A DNA stretch of 64,000 nucleotides, from assembly GCA_036873135.1 (NCBI GenBank), contig JAPTYO010000002.1, positions 33,409,452 to 33,473,451 on the forward strand. Direction: 5' to 3'. Origin of the DNA: Clarkia xantiana subsp. parviflora (lineage: Eukaryota > Streptophyta > Magnoliopsida > Myrtales > Onagraceae). Below the pieces are notes generated by a model. The model searched no databases, was not told the origin of the DNA, and saw nothing but the letters and a program-made list of their open reading frames with translations. Made by a program: the position numbers and the translations under genes. Below, in pieces: positions 32,358 through 44,040 of this stretch (positions are counted from its first letter, which is position 1; each line of letters begins with the position of its first letter).

Positions 32358-34818
32358 ATGGAGCGGGACTTCACATATCTCAAACTGGTTCCACTTTCCT
32401 TCCTACTCCTTCTACCTCATTTACTTTATCAAATGTTCTTTGTGTACCATCTATGAGAAAGGACCTAATCTCTGTTTCACAATTTTGCGAATCCAATGGT
32501 GCATCTATTAAATTCTTTCCTCGATATTTTGTTGTGAAGGATCTTCGCACGGGGTCACCTCTTCTCCGAGGGAAGAATAACAATGGGGTGTATAAGCTCT
32601 CTCCATCCACAACTATTGCATCTCCACAAGCTTTGGCAACCTCATGCAGCGACCCTATTGCTTGGCATAGACGATTGGGCCATCCTTCTTTTCATACGCT
32701 TGATTTTCTCATACGTAGCTCTTTGATTTCCTGCAGTAAATCATGTAGTCCTTTGCATCGTAATTCATGTTGCTGCAATAAAAGCCATCGTTTACCTTAT
32801 CACGTGTCTAGTTTGCAAAGTTCGCATCCATTAGAACTTGTCTATTCTGGTGTCTGGGGGCCGGCACCTATCGAGTCTCTCGATGGATATCGTTATTATG
32901 CCATTTTTTTTTTACCATTTCACTAAGTTTATTTGGTATTATCCCCTCAAACGAAAATCTGATCTAGCTTAGATTTTTCCTCAATTTAAGATGCTTGTGG
33001 AGAAGCGGCTAGACACGTCTATTGTTTCTCTTTACTCTGATGGCGGTGGCGAATATCAAGGTCTTGGGAATTTTCTGTCGACTTATGGTATTACTCATCT
33101 CAAAACACCACCTTATACCCCACAACACAATGCAACTGCGGAGCGACGACATCGCCACATTGTTGAAACCGGTCTCACCTTACTTCATTAAGCTCGCCTT
33201 CCGCTTTCATTTTGGTCGTACGCGTTTAATACCGCCACTTATCGCATAAATCGACTCCCTACACCAATATTAGATCGTCCCTCCCCATTTGAATCGTTGT
33301 TTAACAAAAAACCAAATTTTTTGAAACTTCGAGTTTTTGGTTGTTTGTGCTATCCATGGTTGCAACCCTACACCTCTCACAAACTTGAACCACGAACAAA
33401 ACCTTGCATCTTTCTTGGGTATTGTATTGACCAAAGTTCTTATCGATGTTTTGATCTTGAATCGAGCAAGATTTTTATTTCTCGTGATGTAGCGTTTCAT
33501 GAGTCGGTCTTCCCGTATGAAAAAACCTCTCTCACCGAGAGTCGGGTTACTCCAAGTTGTCTTCAACATTGGGATCCTATCCATGAACCGTCCATTCTTC
33601 CCATTCAAGTTGTATCACCACATACTTCCACTGATACACTTAACTATTTGCCAAGTATCATGCCATCATCTGCATCATCGGTTGGTCCCACTCCAACAAC
33701 AGTAGATGGAGATAACTCATCTCACTTGCCCTCTGTGCTTCCATCACAAACAGTACACTCTCCCACTAATCGGCACTCTATGGTCACCCGCTTTAAGAAT
33801 AATATTTTCAAGCCAAAGAGTGCTTTTGCAACCACTACTCACCCTCTTCCGGAAGCAGTTGAACCGCGCACTGCCGCTCAAGCATTAAAAATTCCTGAAT
33901 TGAGGTCGGCTATGGTGGAAGAGTTCAATGCGCTTGTTCAAAATGGCACATGGGAGCTATTTGAACCTAGACCTGATATGAATATCGTCGGCAAAAAATG
34001 GGTATTCAGAATAAAACGCAACCCAGATGGCTCTATTAATCGCTATAAAGCTCGTCTTGTAGCGAAGGGTTTTCATCAACGCCCTGGATTGGATTACACC
34101 GACACATACAACCCAGTTGTCAAACCTACCACTATTCGGCTAGTCTTATCGCTTGCTATCATTTATGGATGGTCACTGAGACAGTTAGATGTGAATAACG
34201 CGTTTCTTCAAGGAACTCAACATGAAGAAGTTTATATGGCTCAACCAGTTGGCTTCATTGACACGTCGATGCCCAAATCAGTGTGTCGGCTTCGGAAGGC
34301 TATATATGGTCTTAAGAAGGCTCCACGCTCGTGGTTCAAGGAGTTGAGCAGCTACCTCATTACTTATGGTTTTGCTTGCTCAAAATCTGACAACTCTCTA
34401 TTCATTTTTCGCAATGGAGATGTTCGTGCCTATTTTCTTGTCTACGTTGATGATCTTATCATTACAGGCAACTCTAACTCTTTCGTGCAACAGTTCATTC
34501 AAGACTTATACAATCGGTTCTATATTAAAGATTTGGGAGACTTGCACTATTTTCTTGGAGTAGAAGTTGTTCGTACTTCAAAAGGTATGTTATTGTCCCA
34601 ACATATATATATATATATATATAAGGGATTTTTTGGAAAGGACTTCTATGGAAGGTTGCAAAGAGGTCCATACGCCACTTACCACAAAACCATCTCTTAG
34701 TTTGAACGATGGATCGGGCTCCATGGATGCATCTACTTATCGAAGCATAGTCGGAGCTTTGCAATATCTCTCTCTCTCACACGACCAGATGTGAACTTCG
34801 CAGTGAACAAATTATCAC
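32358..34818 (+). pseudogene. Copia B integrase and reverse transcriptase, frameshifted
   Basis: Resumes after copia C with GAGLHISQTGST. Contains VYKLSPSTT, AWHRRLGHPSF (pre-integrase), integrase remnants YSDGGGEYQ and TPQHNATAERRHR, the C-terminal KLRVFGCLCYPWLQPY, then reverse transcriptase WVFRIKRNPDGSINRY, VNNAFLQGTQHEE and YFLVYVDDLI. Breaks: a poly-T expansion near 32908, a TAA after TLLH at 33189, and an (AT)n expansion near 34602-34622 that shifts the frame relative to copia A. Interrupted at 34819 by a solo LTR. Confidence 0.85.
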
Positions 34819-36802
34819 TGTAAACACCTAATTTTGGACCACGCGCGACACGCGTGACGAGCGGCGCGCTAAATGAGGAAATGTCTAAATATGGCAAGTT
34901 GCGAAGCTTCCAAAAATGCTCTTGAAAAATTAGGATAGTTATTTGTATTTATTGTAGAGAATATTTGTTGAATATTTAGAGTATATTTTCTAAATATTTA
35001 GCATTTATTAGCAAAATAAATCAGCTATATTTGTTACTTAAATTAAATTATATCTAAACGCTATATATAGGAGTTTATGTATATATATAAAGGGGATCAT
35101 ACGCAAAAAAGGATGACGAAGAAGTCCGAATAAGAAAACCATTGATTGAAGCAAACTACAGTTGTTCTTTATTATTATTATATATGGATTATTAGTATTA
35201 TTATTATTGTTATTATTTTGATTGTTATCTTCGTGAAGGAGAGACACATTCATCTCCAGCCAACCTTGTCTGCCCGCCACCTCGCTGGAGACCGCCGGCG
35301 TTCCTCCTTTCGGCATCGCTCCGATCTGACCATCACCACCGCACCGATCCTGACCCGTCGGAGCGCTGCCCTGTACTTCCCTTCACCGGAGTCGTCACCA
35401 CGGGCTCGCCACGTCGCTGTCCACCGCCGCACCAGACCACGCTGCCACCAGTAACTTCCCTGACTCGGCGGTCCTTGTCGTTCGTGGTCGTTCTGGTGAA
35501 GGAACCCGAGCCATGGCACTCCTAAAGGTGGAAGGAGCGTGTCGAGGTTTGCTAGGGATGAAAGTGTATATTCCAAGTCTCCATTTGTAAGAGAGGGTTC
35601 AAATCCTGCTTGTTCCGGCCATGGCAGCCCGCCGTCTCTGATGCTCCACCAGCACCAGCCCTCACTATCCAATTATTTCCGAAGACCTCTCTTTCTAATC
35701 CTCAAAGCGCCCCAGCTCCGACCAAGACGACTAAAATTCCATCCACCCACCTTCCATCGAAGTTCCACCATCGGATCCAAATCGAGCATCTACACCGACC
35801 CTCCACTTCCGATCTCCGTCGAAATCTACCGGCCACTTCGCCTCGAGCATCTTCAAGCGTTCCGACTTCACCACCTCCAGTTTCGATCTCGCATCTCATG
35901 TCAACTGTATGGAAAAGTCGTTCAATTTCAGCATTCCGTCCATCGAGTTTGATCAATGTTGATCATAGACAGACAATGGAAGTGGGGCTTCCTTGTGAAG
36001 AAGAACGGAGTCTAAACATCACCTCCATTGCTCACGTTTTGCTGCTGTCGTCCGACCGTGCCCCCAGAACCAGACGCCATCCATTGAGCCACCACGAGCA
36101 AGTTGCCGTGCCATCTCCGATAGGCACAGGTCTTCTGCTCACGTCAATCCACCTCGGACCGTCCCTGGCGATACTGGTCGTTCATCTGGGTCGTGAGTCC
36201 TCTGTTGGTTGCTTCAGGAAAACTACTCAAATCTCCTTCAAGAAGCTCGCCACCTCCTGTCAGTTCCGCTCGTCCATTACCAGCCACAACAGCAGCATCA
36301 ATGGCCTTGTTCCTTCAAGGTTACCTTTTCAACATTCTTTTGATTAATTCTCTGCAAGTTCAATTTCTTATCCTCTATTGTTGACTTTAGATGATTTCTT
36401 AATGGAATAATTAAGCTAAATGCTATAATTTTTGTGATCAGCTTTTATATAATAATAATTATTTTATTTGAAAACTAATTTATAGTATAATTCGATTTAG
36501 GTCTTTTTTTAGACAATATAAATATACAAATAAAAGCATATATGATATAAAAAAAATAAAATGGTAAACTAGGTGAATTGAGTACCGAAAGGACGTGATT
36601 AATTCCATGTGTTTTAATTCGTAATAGAACTTCGAATCTGAATTTCTGATCGTGGACCGACTTTAGGCCTATAGGTGATCAATCATTTTTTTCCCTAGGC
36701 AATTTAGGTTTCTAGTTAGCCTTAATTAACTAGTGTCGACTCTTTCAAAATCTAAGTTTTCAAAACGTAATACGCCTTAGGTCGGATTTTTGGGGTCTGA
36801 CA
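34819..36802 (+). mobile_element. Solo LTR, 1984 bp, of the TGTAAACACC family
   Basis: Starts TGTAAACACCTAATTTTGG and ends GGGGTCTGACA, with a perfect ATCAC duplication on both sides (34814-34818 and 36803-36807). No internal coding region. The same start and end sequences bound the LTR of element D (49293-61701, minus strand). A GC-rich block at about 35250-36330 contains ORF-like stretches without recognisable motifs. A solo LTR arises by recombination between the two LTRs of a full element. Confidence 0.85.
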
Positions 36803-37389
36803 ATCACAGTTCATACAGAGACCCACAGTCACCCACTGGGCAGCTGTGAAGCGAGTTCTCCCTTATCTCAAAGGATTGATCAACCATGGTCTTTTTTTGC
36901 AAGCTCGGACACATTTGCAGCTCCGAGTGTTCTCCGATGCAGATTGGGCATCTAACCTTGATGATAGAACTTCTACATCAACATATGTCATCTCACAATG
37001 TTATTTCCTGGTCTTCTCGAAAGCAACGGACTGTCGCACGATCATCAACCAAAGTGGAGTATTGTGCCTTAGCTTATGCTAATGTTGAACTACTTTGGAT
37101 CAAGTAACTTCTTCAAGAGCTGCATGTCCCGCTGGAATCAACTCCAGTTGTGTTTTGCAACAATATTGGTTTCACTCACGTATGAAGCATATTGATATTG
37201 CTTTTCATGTCGTTCGAGATCAAGTACAAAAGGGTCTCATTCATGTGAAGCATGTCTACTCCCCCGACCAAGTTGCTGATGCACTCACCAAGCCTGTTTC
37301 ACGAGTTCAATTTCAGAAATTTGTTGCCAAGACTGGACTTATCAATGGAACGTCCATCTTGCGGTGGCATATTGGAGATAAGTCTTCTA
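36803..37389 (+). pseudogene. Copia B RNase H and 3' end
   Basis: Continues copia B with VKRVLPYLKG, then LRVFSDADWASNLDDRTS (RNase H), CALAYANVELLW and the C-terminal VYSPDQVADALTKPV. Frame breaks after VISQCY and after LLWIK. Runs into the 3' LTR at 37390. Confidence 0.85.
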
Positions 37390-37604
37390 TGTAGTAATGT
37401 CTACATGCATTGTACCCTTGTATATTACTTAATACCATCATAGTCTTCTCCTATAATAAGACAATAGTTATGGTGCCTTAATTCCTTTTCAATGTATTCC
37501 ATAGTTGCTCTACGATCAATAGTTTCTCTTGTATATATACATATCAATAACCATATGTAAAAGTGTGAGTTGAAGTTATAATACAATATATTGGTCTTGG
37601 TTAA

Positions 37605-38410
37605 TCTTTTTTTTTTGTCTTTTTTTTTTTCTCATTTGTGGGTGTGAAAACGTTGAGATCATAATATATAATTCTTAGCAGTTTAGTTTTTATGGGCTGC
37701 TTCCCGATGCGAGTGAAGACTAATCTAAGTGTAGAGAAGCATGCTACGGGTGCTGCCTTCCTAATGAGACCTCACCTAGGACCACCCCACGGGAAGCCTA
37801 AAAATAAAATACTATATAGTTGTAGGATTTAGGGTTTCTCCAAACTTATCGAAGATACAAGTTTAGACACGTCTTTAGATAAGCAAATAAGATTGCGGTT
37901 AAGTTCGTAAAAGATGCAGTTTGAATGGAGAAAATTTCTAAAATGATTTCATCTGCTTCTACAAACGTGAAAACTTTTGTGATATGATTCGATCGGTAAC
38001 TCTGATGACCATATTATAAATTGTAGTCTTGTAGGCTAGTCTTGCTGATTACTCTTTAATGTAAAAAAAAAAAAAAAAAAAAACTATGTAACTGTAACAT
38101 CATATTTACCCAATTGCGTGGTTTAAGTTTAAATGTAGATCTTGGCTATGACCATTGGAAATGCTCTTATGTGCCTTGAAATAACAGAAATGGTAGATGG
38201 TCTCACCGACACGGTCCGATCGTTTTTAGGTGGCATGATATATTATTTTTTATAACTTACAGGGTAATTAACGAGCTAGAGACAGTTGAATTGTTTGTCG
38301 ATTTGTCTATATTTCTCTTAAAAGAATTAATAAGATTAGGGAGGGAATTCGTTGTGAAGTAGGATCTTGTTTCGGATAAATAGGATTAAGGTTCCTTTTG
38401 GTACCGTATG
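37605..38410. other. Spacer, no gene
   Basis: Starts with a poly-T/CTTTT stretch next to the copia LTR. A poly-A tract of about 21 bp lies at 38061-38082. The last 30 bp (ggattaaggttccttttggtacc) repeat the inner arm of the palindrome that follows. Confidence 0.5.
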
Positions 38411-39368
38411 TTATTATATATTATTCCCATTATGCGTAGATGAAAAAAATTGATATGTGTGTTTTACAAAACTTCATATTTATCCGGGTTAAGGGTCTTT
38501 TTGGTACCATATGTTTGCAAAAAAATACATTGTTTATACCATTAGTATTATTTTGTACTAAATTAGTACCACATGTTTCCATTTTGTACTGTTTGCATAC
38601 CACCGTTAGTGTTCCGTAAAAAATGATCATGTCATGCACGTGTGCAGCCCAAAACTTTCAATTTTGTTACAATTTAATCCCTCTAATACATCCCTAACTT
38701 TTATTTTGTTCAATTTAGTCCTAAAATTTCAAAACCAAACCATTTTTCCAAATTGACATAGCCGGACCTAGCCATGGGCTAGGTCCGACCCTGGGTCGGG
38801 GTCACCGGACCCAGGCGACCCCGACCCATGGTCGGACCTAGCCCTAGGCTAGGTCAATTGGGACCTAGCCCCAATTGAGTTAAATTGGGGCTAGGTCTCA
38901 ATTGACCTAGCCGGACCTAGCCTAGGGCTAGGTCCGACCCTGAGTCAGGGTCGCCTGGGTCCGTGACCCCGACTCAGGGTCGGACTTAGCCCATGGCTAG
39001 GTCCGGCTAGTTCAATTTGGAAAAATGGTTTAGTTTTGAAATTTTAGGACTAACTTGAACAAAATAAAATTTAGGGATGTATTAGAGGGACTAAATTGTA
39101 ACAAAATTGAAAGTTTTGGGCTGCTCACGTGCATGGCACATACCATTTAACGGCCATTTTTGACGGAACACTAACGGTGGTATGCAAACGGTACAAAATG
39201 GAAACATGTGGTACCAATTTGGTACAAAAAAATACTAATGGTATGAACAGTGTATTTTTTGCAAACATATGGTACCAAAAAGAGCCTTAACCCGGATAAA
39301 TATGAAGTTTTGTAAAACGCACGTATCATTTTTTTTCATCTACGCATAATGGGAATAATATATAATAA
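38411..39368. repeat. 958-bp near-perfect palindrome (foldback element)
   Basis: The left arm begins TTATTATATATTATTCCC at 38411 and its inverse ends at 39368. The arms match almost throughout their roughly 470 bp: 'tgttttacaaaacttcat', 'tttttggtaccatatgtttgc', 'cattttgtactgtttgcatacc', and a GC-rich centre of 'ggacctagcc' / 'ggctaggtcc' units around 38760-39010. The centre is near 38890. No coding region and no clear target duplication. A transcript would form one long hairpin. Confidence 0.88.
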
Positions 39369-39787
39369 GACAAGCTACCAACAAAAAAAAAGATACTTTT
39401 TCATATAGCATACAAGTAAATAAAAACTTTTCGTATCGGCTCACGAACTCAGGACTAATATTCGGCTTGGTCGTACATATTGAATCTCGAAAGAACACAT
39501 TGAGAGGATGATAGAAGGCAGATGACCCTTAAAATAATAAACAAAAAAATCAATAAAGTTTTACTAACAGATGATAATAGTCAAATACAACAAAATTAAT
39601 AATAACCAAGAAACATAAATGGCGCACTGCACTGCACTGCACCACGATAGAATATAATAACATCATTAAACCAACCTTTCCTTTGATACTAACTACTACA
39701 CTGGGTAGAAGAGTGAAAAACTGGCTTTCATCAGAAAGAAAAGAGTGCACATAATGGGGATGGACCCCAATAATAATAACTTGTACC
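39369..39787 (-). other. UGDH 3' flank and probable 3'UTR
   Basis: AT-rich sequence after the UGDH stop on the minus strand. The right-hand part is the probable 3'UTR. No other gene. Confidence 0.5.
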
Positions 39788-41230
39788 TCAAGCAACTGCG
39801 GGCATGTCCTTTAGCCAAGGGTCGAGGGGCTTCCCAATGGCGTACACAATGAATCCGATCTCCCTCAACTTCTCAGCATCAACCACGTTCCTCCCATCAA
39901 ACACAAAAGCAGGCTTTTGCATGTTGTCATATATCTTCTTGTAGTCCAGGCTCTTGAACTCATCCCACTCTGTGAGAATGCAGATGCCATGAGCGTCCTT
40001 AGTCGCCTCATAAGCGTTCCACACGACAGACACTTTCTTCACAGTGGTCGGAGACATTGGTTGGAGGTGGAGGGGGTGGTCCCAGTCAAACTTGTTCATG
40101 CTCAAGTCCCTCTGGATCTGATCCTCTGTCACCTGAGGGTCATAGATGCTCAGCATTGCCTTGTCCCCCAACAGACCCTTGCACACATCAATGGCGGGTG
40201 TCTCCCGGGTGTCACCCGTGTCTTTCTTGAAGGCAAACCCGAGAATGGCAATCTTCTTGTTGGACACTGTGTTGAACATGGAGGCCACCAGGCGGTTGAC
40301 AAAACGGTTCTTCTGATAGTCGTTGATCTTGATGACTTGCTTCCAATACTCAGCTACCTCAGGGAGACCGTTGCACTCGCATATGTATACAAGGTTAAGG
40401 ATGTCCTTCTGGAAGCATGACCCACCAAATCCAACACTTGCGTTCAGAAACTTGGGCCCGATTCTGGAGTCAGTTCCAACGGCATACGCCACCTGGGTGA
40501 CGTCAGCACCAGTGTTTTCACAGAGTGCTGACATGGCATTCACCGATGAGATCCTCTGGGCCAAGAAAGCATTTGCAGCCAGCTTGGACAGCTCAGCAGA
40601 CCAAAGATTAGTGGTTAAGATTTGCTTTTCTGGCACCCAGTGAGCGTAAACCGCCTTCAAGGTTTGAATCGCCTTTTGGCCTTCTGGGGTTTCTCTTCCT
40701 CCGATCAAGACTCGGTCCGGGTTGAAAAGATCTGCAATCGCAGTTCCCTCAGCAAGGAACTCAGGGTTTGAGAGAATCTGGTACTTGATTCCCTTGCTGT
40801 TGTGGGTGAGAATCTTTTCAATTGCCTCAGCGGTTTTCACAGGTACAGTTGATTTCTCGACAACGATTTTGTCAGACTTCGACACATCAGCAATCATGCG
40901 GGCTGCGCTCTCCCAGTATGTTAGGTCGGCGGCTTTGCCTGCTCCGAGACCACGGGTTTTGGTCGGGGTGTTGACTGAGACAAAGACAATGTCTGCCTCA
41001 CAGACATGCTTCTCAACATCAGTGCTGAAGAACAGGTTCTTTCCTCGGCACTGTTTCACAACCTCATCGAGACCTGGTTCGTAGATCGGGAGCACATCAC
41101 TGTTCCAGGCATTGATTCGAGGCACAGAGATATCGACAACAGCAACTTCGATGGATGGGCACTTCAGTGCAATGACGGCCATTGTTGGGCCTCCGACATA
41201 TCCAGCACCAATGCAGCAGATCTTCACCAT
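39788..41230 (-). CDS. UGDH: UDP-glucose 6-dehydrogenase
   Basis: Cytosolic enzyme that oxidises UDP-glucose to UDP-glucuronate with two NAD+, feeding UDP-xylose, arabinose, apiose and galacturonate for wall polysaccharides. A complete 480-residue intronless frame, the usual plant length. It opens [17 protein letters not shown] with the GxGxxG NAD-binding loop (residues 8-13). Also seen: [23 protein letters not shown], the catalytic cysteine in [10 protein letters not shown] (about 270), [13 protein letters not shown] and the C-terminal FDGRNVVD. The start is fixed by the conserved [11 protein letters not shown] 5'UTR intron probably precedes it. No damage: looks functional. Plus-strand frames here are shadows. 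Confidence 0.98.
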   Translation of the reverse strand: MVKICCIGAGYVGGPTMAVIALKCPSIEVAVVDISVPRINAWNSDVLPIYEPGLDEVVKQCRGKNLFFSTDVEKHVCEADIVFVSVNTPTKTRGLGAGKAADLTYWESAARMIADVSKSDKIVVEKSTVPVKTAEAIEKILTHNSKGIKYQILSNPEFLAEGTAIADLFNPDRVLIGGRETPEGQKAIQTLKAVYAHWVPEKQILTTNLWSAELSKLAANAFLAQRISSVNAMSALCENTGADVTQVAYAVGTDSRIGPKFLNASVGFGGSCFQKDILNLVYICECNGLPEVAEYWKQVIKINDYQKNRFVNRLVASMFNTVSNKKIAILGFAFKKDTGDTRETPAIDVCKGLLGDKAMLSIYDPQVTEDQIQRDLSMNKFDWDHPLHLQPMSPTTVKKVSVVWNAYEATKDAHGICILTEWDEFKSLDYKKIYDNMQKPAFVFDGRNVVDAEKLREIGFIVYAIGKPLDPWLKDMPAVA

Positions 41231-42290
41231 CTTTCTTACTTAAAAACACCTGAACTCATGAATAACAAAGTAACTTGAGAAACATCATAGGAGACAGTTC
41301 CAAAAACTCTCTTTTTGGCTGACTGGACATTTCCAACATAGATCCAATCCACCCTCCGCTCTCCTAGATCTTATTGACCAATTAATGGATCTCAAGATTG
41401 AGATGGCTTCTGCATTAATTTCTACTAAATCTAGTGTGAGCCTATCTCATGATTTTTAAGGTGAAATCATAACGTTCTTGCGAAGAAAATATACCAAATC
41501 GGATTAAAAGAACTGTTTATACACAATTTATAAGCTTGGAAGAGTAAATGGAGGAAAAACATCTTAAAAACATGCCACAAGCTAGGATTCAAGTTGTAAC
41601 AGCCTATACATGCTCTACCAGCCTATCTATGTTGTAGATCTAGACGTGCCTCATATATAAATTATAATGCATTTAATCAAAGCTGTACCAGCCAGATCTA
41701 TCAGAAATTGCTGGTAGAGCATCTTGAGAATATTAGATTTAGATTCAGAAAAGGCAGACTCCAATCAAAGATGAAGCTTAAGAATTATTACAGTTTAAAA
41801 CACTTAAGAAGATCATCAACAGAGAAGTAAAGACACTATGATTTAATGAATTAAAAAGGAAGCAATAACTCGAATCAGAATTCAAACGAACAACCAAGAT
41901 CATGAGTAAGGAAAGTAGATCGAGAAGAACATAACGTAGATCTCTTGATCCTGACTCTCAAAACACAAAATTCAGACAGCAATATTGTCGATCGTTCAGT
42001 CCAGCACCAACTCTAGACTGTACAAATCAGCACATCATGCACTCAGCATACACACAATCAAAGACGAAACGTATCATTTCAAAAGAGATGATCTAAAATA
42101 TTTCGGCAAATTGAACTGGAAGTTCAAGCGGAAATACGAGTGCATCATTATCGAAGCTCTGAAAAGGTCAGAATCGGAGAATTTACCTTCGCGCCAGGAA
42201 ACGATTTCCTCAGAGAGTGCGGGAAGGAGAGAGAGATCAGTGGAGAGCGAGGAGACCGGAGGCGAACTTAAATACGCAACGCACGTTCGA
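41231..42290 (-). promoter_or_regulatory. UGDH 5'UTR with probable leader intron and promoter
   Basis: Minus strand. A short CT-rich exon (about 42240-42189: ctctctctccttcccgc) ends at GCGAAG|GTAAATTC, a good donor. A matching acceptor TTCAG|GTGTTTTTAAG lies near 41258, about 25 bp before the ATG, giving an intron of about 930 bp. A TATA-like TATTTAAG is near 42268-42276. Plant UGDH genes often carry such a leader intron. The donor, acceptor and TATA are seen; splicing and the start site are inferred. Confidence 0.6.
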
Positions 42291-42634
42291 GATCTACCTT
42301 CTGCTGCTTCTCCTGTCCTGCCGATATTTTTTCTAGAAGAGAAATGCTGGAACGTGCGACATAAACATGCGATTGTCCTGCGAATTGGGTAAAAATCTAC
42401 ATCTACTAAACTTCTGTACTTACTTTAATTAATATAAAACTATTTCTTCAGATTTCCAGTAATGACCCTGTTTATACTTGTAGCCAACCAACCATAGGTA
42501 ATCGTATCGGAAAAAAAAAACAAGTAATCGATCGGCATCTAAAATCTAACCATATCACGTGATTAATTTTATGGGCCCTATTCTTACGGCATATTTAGTT
42601 CATTAATGGAATATGTAATTGGTATTCCTTATTA
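42291..42634. other. UGDH distal upstream spacer
   Basis: AT-rich, no gene. May contain upstream promoter elements. Confidence 0.4.
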
Positions 42635-43215
42635 TGTTGTGGTATAATAATAATTAGTACAGGGACCTTTATTGATAGGTTTAATACTTTAGGGGCTTAG
42701 GGGCTAAATTGAGTTATTTAGGTATTAAATATGTCTCTGTACATAGAAATGAACAACAATGAATTGAAAATGCAGACTCTTTGTTCTTTATCTATACTAT
42801 ATTATGGTTCTTCTTTTCCAAACTCTATCTTAAATTCATCTCCCTACCGAACCCAATCTATCCTCTCTAGGGTTTTCTCTTCTTATCCTGTTCGATTTAC
42901 CGTTACGATAGATTTGGATCGTAACAACTGGTATCAGAGCCACCACTACGTTGCCGCCACTTCGCATTCTGATCGCCTCTCGCCACAACCCGCCACATGT
43001 CGCCTCTCCCCGCCACCGACCTCCTCAGCCCACTACCTGTTCAGCACTAGTATATTATCACCCCTTGCTGCTTCATTTGTCGCAGCTGCTATTATTGCTG
43101 GTTATTTTTAGCTGCTATTATCCCTTATTCTACTGAGCTGCTTCTGCTGTTGGTGTTAATTGTTAAATCTGACGGATCTGAAGCTGTTCTTTGAGGCATA
43201 TTTGAACAATATATT
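42635..43215 (+). mobile_element. Truncated copia: 5' LTR and leader
   Basis: The LTR is about 42635-42926 (TGTTGTGGTATAA... to ...GGATCGTAACA). Two bases later comes TGGTATCAGAGCC (42929-42941), the initiator-Met tRNA primer-binding site. A broken leader/gag start follows and is lost near 43215, where a different element joins. No 3' LTR seen. Confidence 0.65.
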
Positions 43216-43229
43216 ATATGCACATAAGG

Positions 43230-43812
43230 CGTTTGTTGAAATGCCCATTAGAAAGAGCTGCTCTTCTACCTGCAGGAAGGGCAATAACCACTACAGAGGA
43301 GGGGCTGGTTCCGGTTGAACCTTCTTCGATGCTTAAATGAGAGTCTAGAGAGAGAAAATATTCTAGAGAGAGGTCAGAGCTCCAAAGCCAAAATCTAGAG
43401 AAATGTATCCAAATGGGTGGCCAAGGTCTCGTATTTATAGGCAACCTTAGAACCGAACCCGGTTTTTGTGTGGTTCTACGCCGGTCTAACAGAAAATAGG
43501 AACCGTCGTCTAGTTAGGCTTTGGAGAACTCTTCATTCTTTGTACGTAGATAAAATAGCGCGCGGTGTTCGACAGCAGTCCGGACTTCATCAGACTTAGA
43601 ATCTGACGGGGTCCGGATTACTTGGGACAATCCGGACCGTCCGGATTGCCTTAGGCAATCCGAAGACCCGGTCCGGACGCGTACGCCGCGCCTACAGACC
43701 GTTTTTGAACCTCAGATATTGTGTTTGGACCCGTTATATGATTTTTGACGAGTTTACGAAGTCCGGAATGTAAATACGAACTCGAACTGGGCAGATATCC
43801 ATCAGACCCGAC
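43230..43812 (-). repeat. Truncated Tat-type gypsy LTR (minus strand)
   Basis: On the minus strand it begins TGATGGATATCTGCCCAG at 43812 and follows the 62658 LTR: 'gagttcgtatttacattccgg', 'caatccggacggtccggatt', a TATAAATAC box near 43434, 'gagctctgacctctctctag'. The distal end near 43230 is ragged. It sits at the broken edge of the coding-free LTR element to its right. Confidence 0.7.
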
Positions 43813-44000
43813 CCGACTAGGTCGAACCGATTGAGAAAATCCGGTTCGATTTAAATCTGTCCCGGTTTGACATATTGGACCGGCCCAATAATTAAAATTT
43901 CAAAGGTTGGGCCGAAATGTTTATTTGTGGCCCAAGTATGGTTTTAAAGTCCAAAAATTAGCCACCAAGTAACATTAATTATATAAAATAATTTCCAAAA

Positions 44001-44040
<40 letters not shown>

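Larger units (their letters stand above)
25642..37604 (+). mobile_element. Copia B: Ty1/copia retrotransposon containing two nested insertions
   Basis: LTRs of about 210 bp at 25642-25849 and 37390-37604, both TGTAGT(A/G)ATGTCTA... to ...TATTGGTC-TGGTT. The left LTR is followed by the primer-binding site TGGTATCAGAGC (25856-25867). The interior order is gag, protease, integrase, reverse transcriptase, RNase H, the Ty1/copia order. Copia C (26959-32357) interrupts just after the protease motif and a solo LTR (34819-36802) interrupts before RNase H. Removing both with their 5-bp duplications restores a continuous element of about 4.6 kb. Frame breaks show it is dead. Confidence 0.88.

Noticed and set aside
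35146..36347. Long plus and minus frames in the GC-rich part of the solo LTR
   Set aside because: No domain, no consistent codon pattern, and they lie between LTR ends with a target duplication.
15930..41230. UGDH-GAUT as a biosynthetic gene cluster
   Set aside because: Only two genes, about 20 kb of repeats between them, and no shared regulatory sequence seen; kept only as a synteny question.
39917..41278. Plus-strand frames of 90-167 codons across UGDH
   Set aside because: Antisense shadows of a conserved, complete minus-strand gene.
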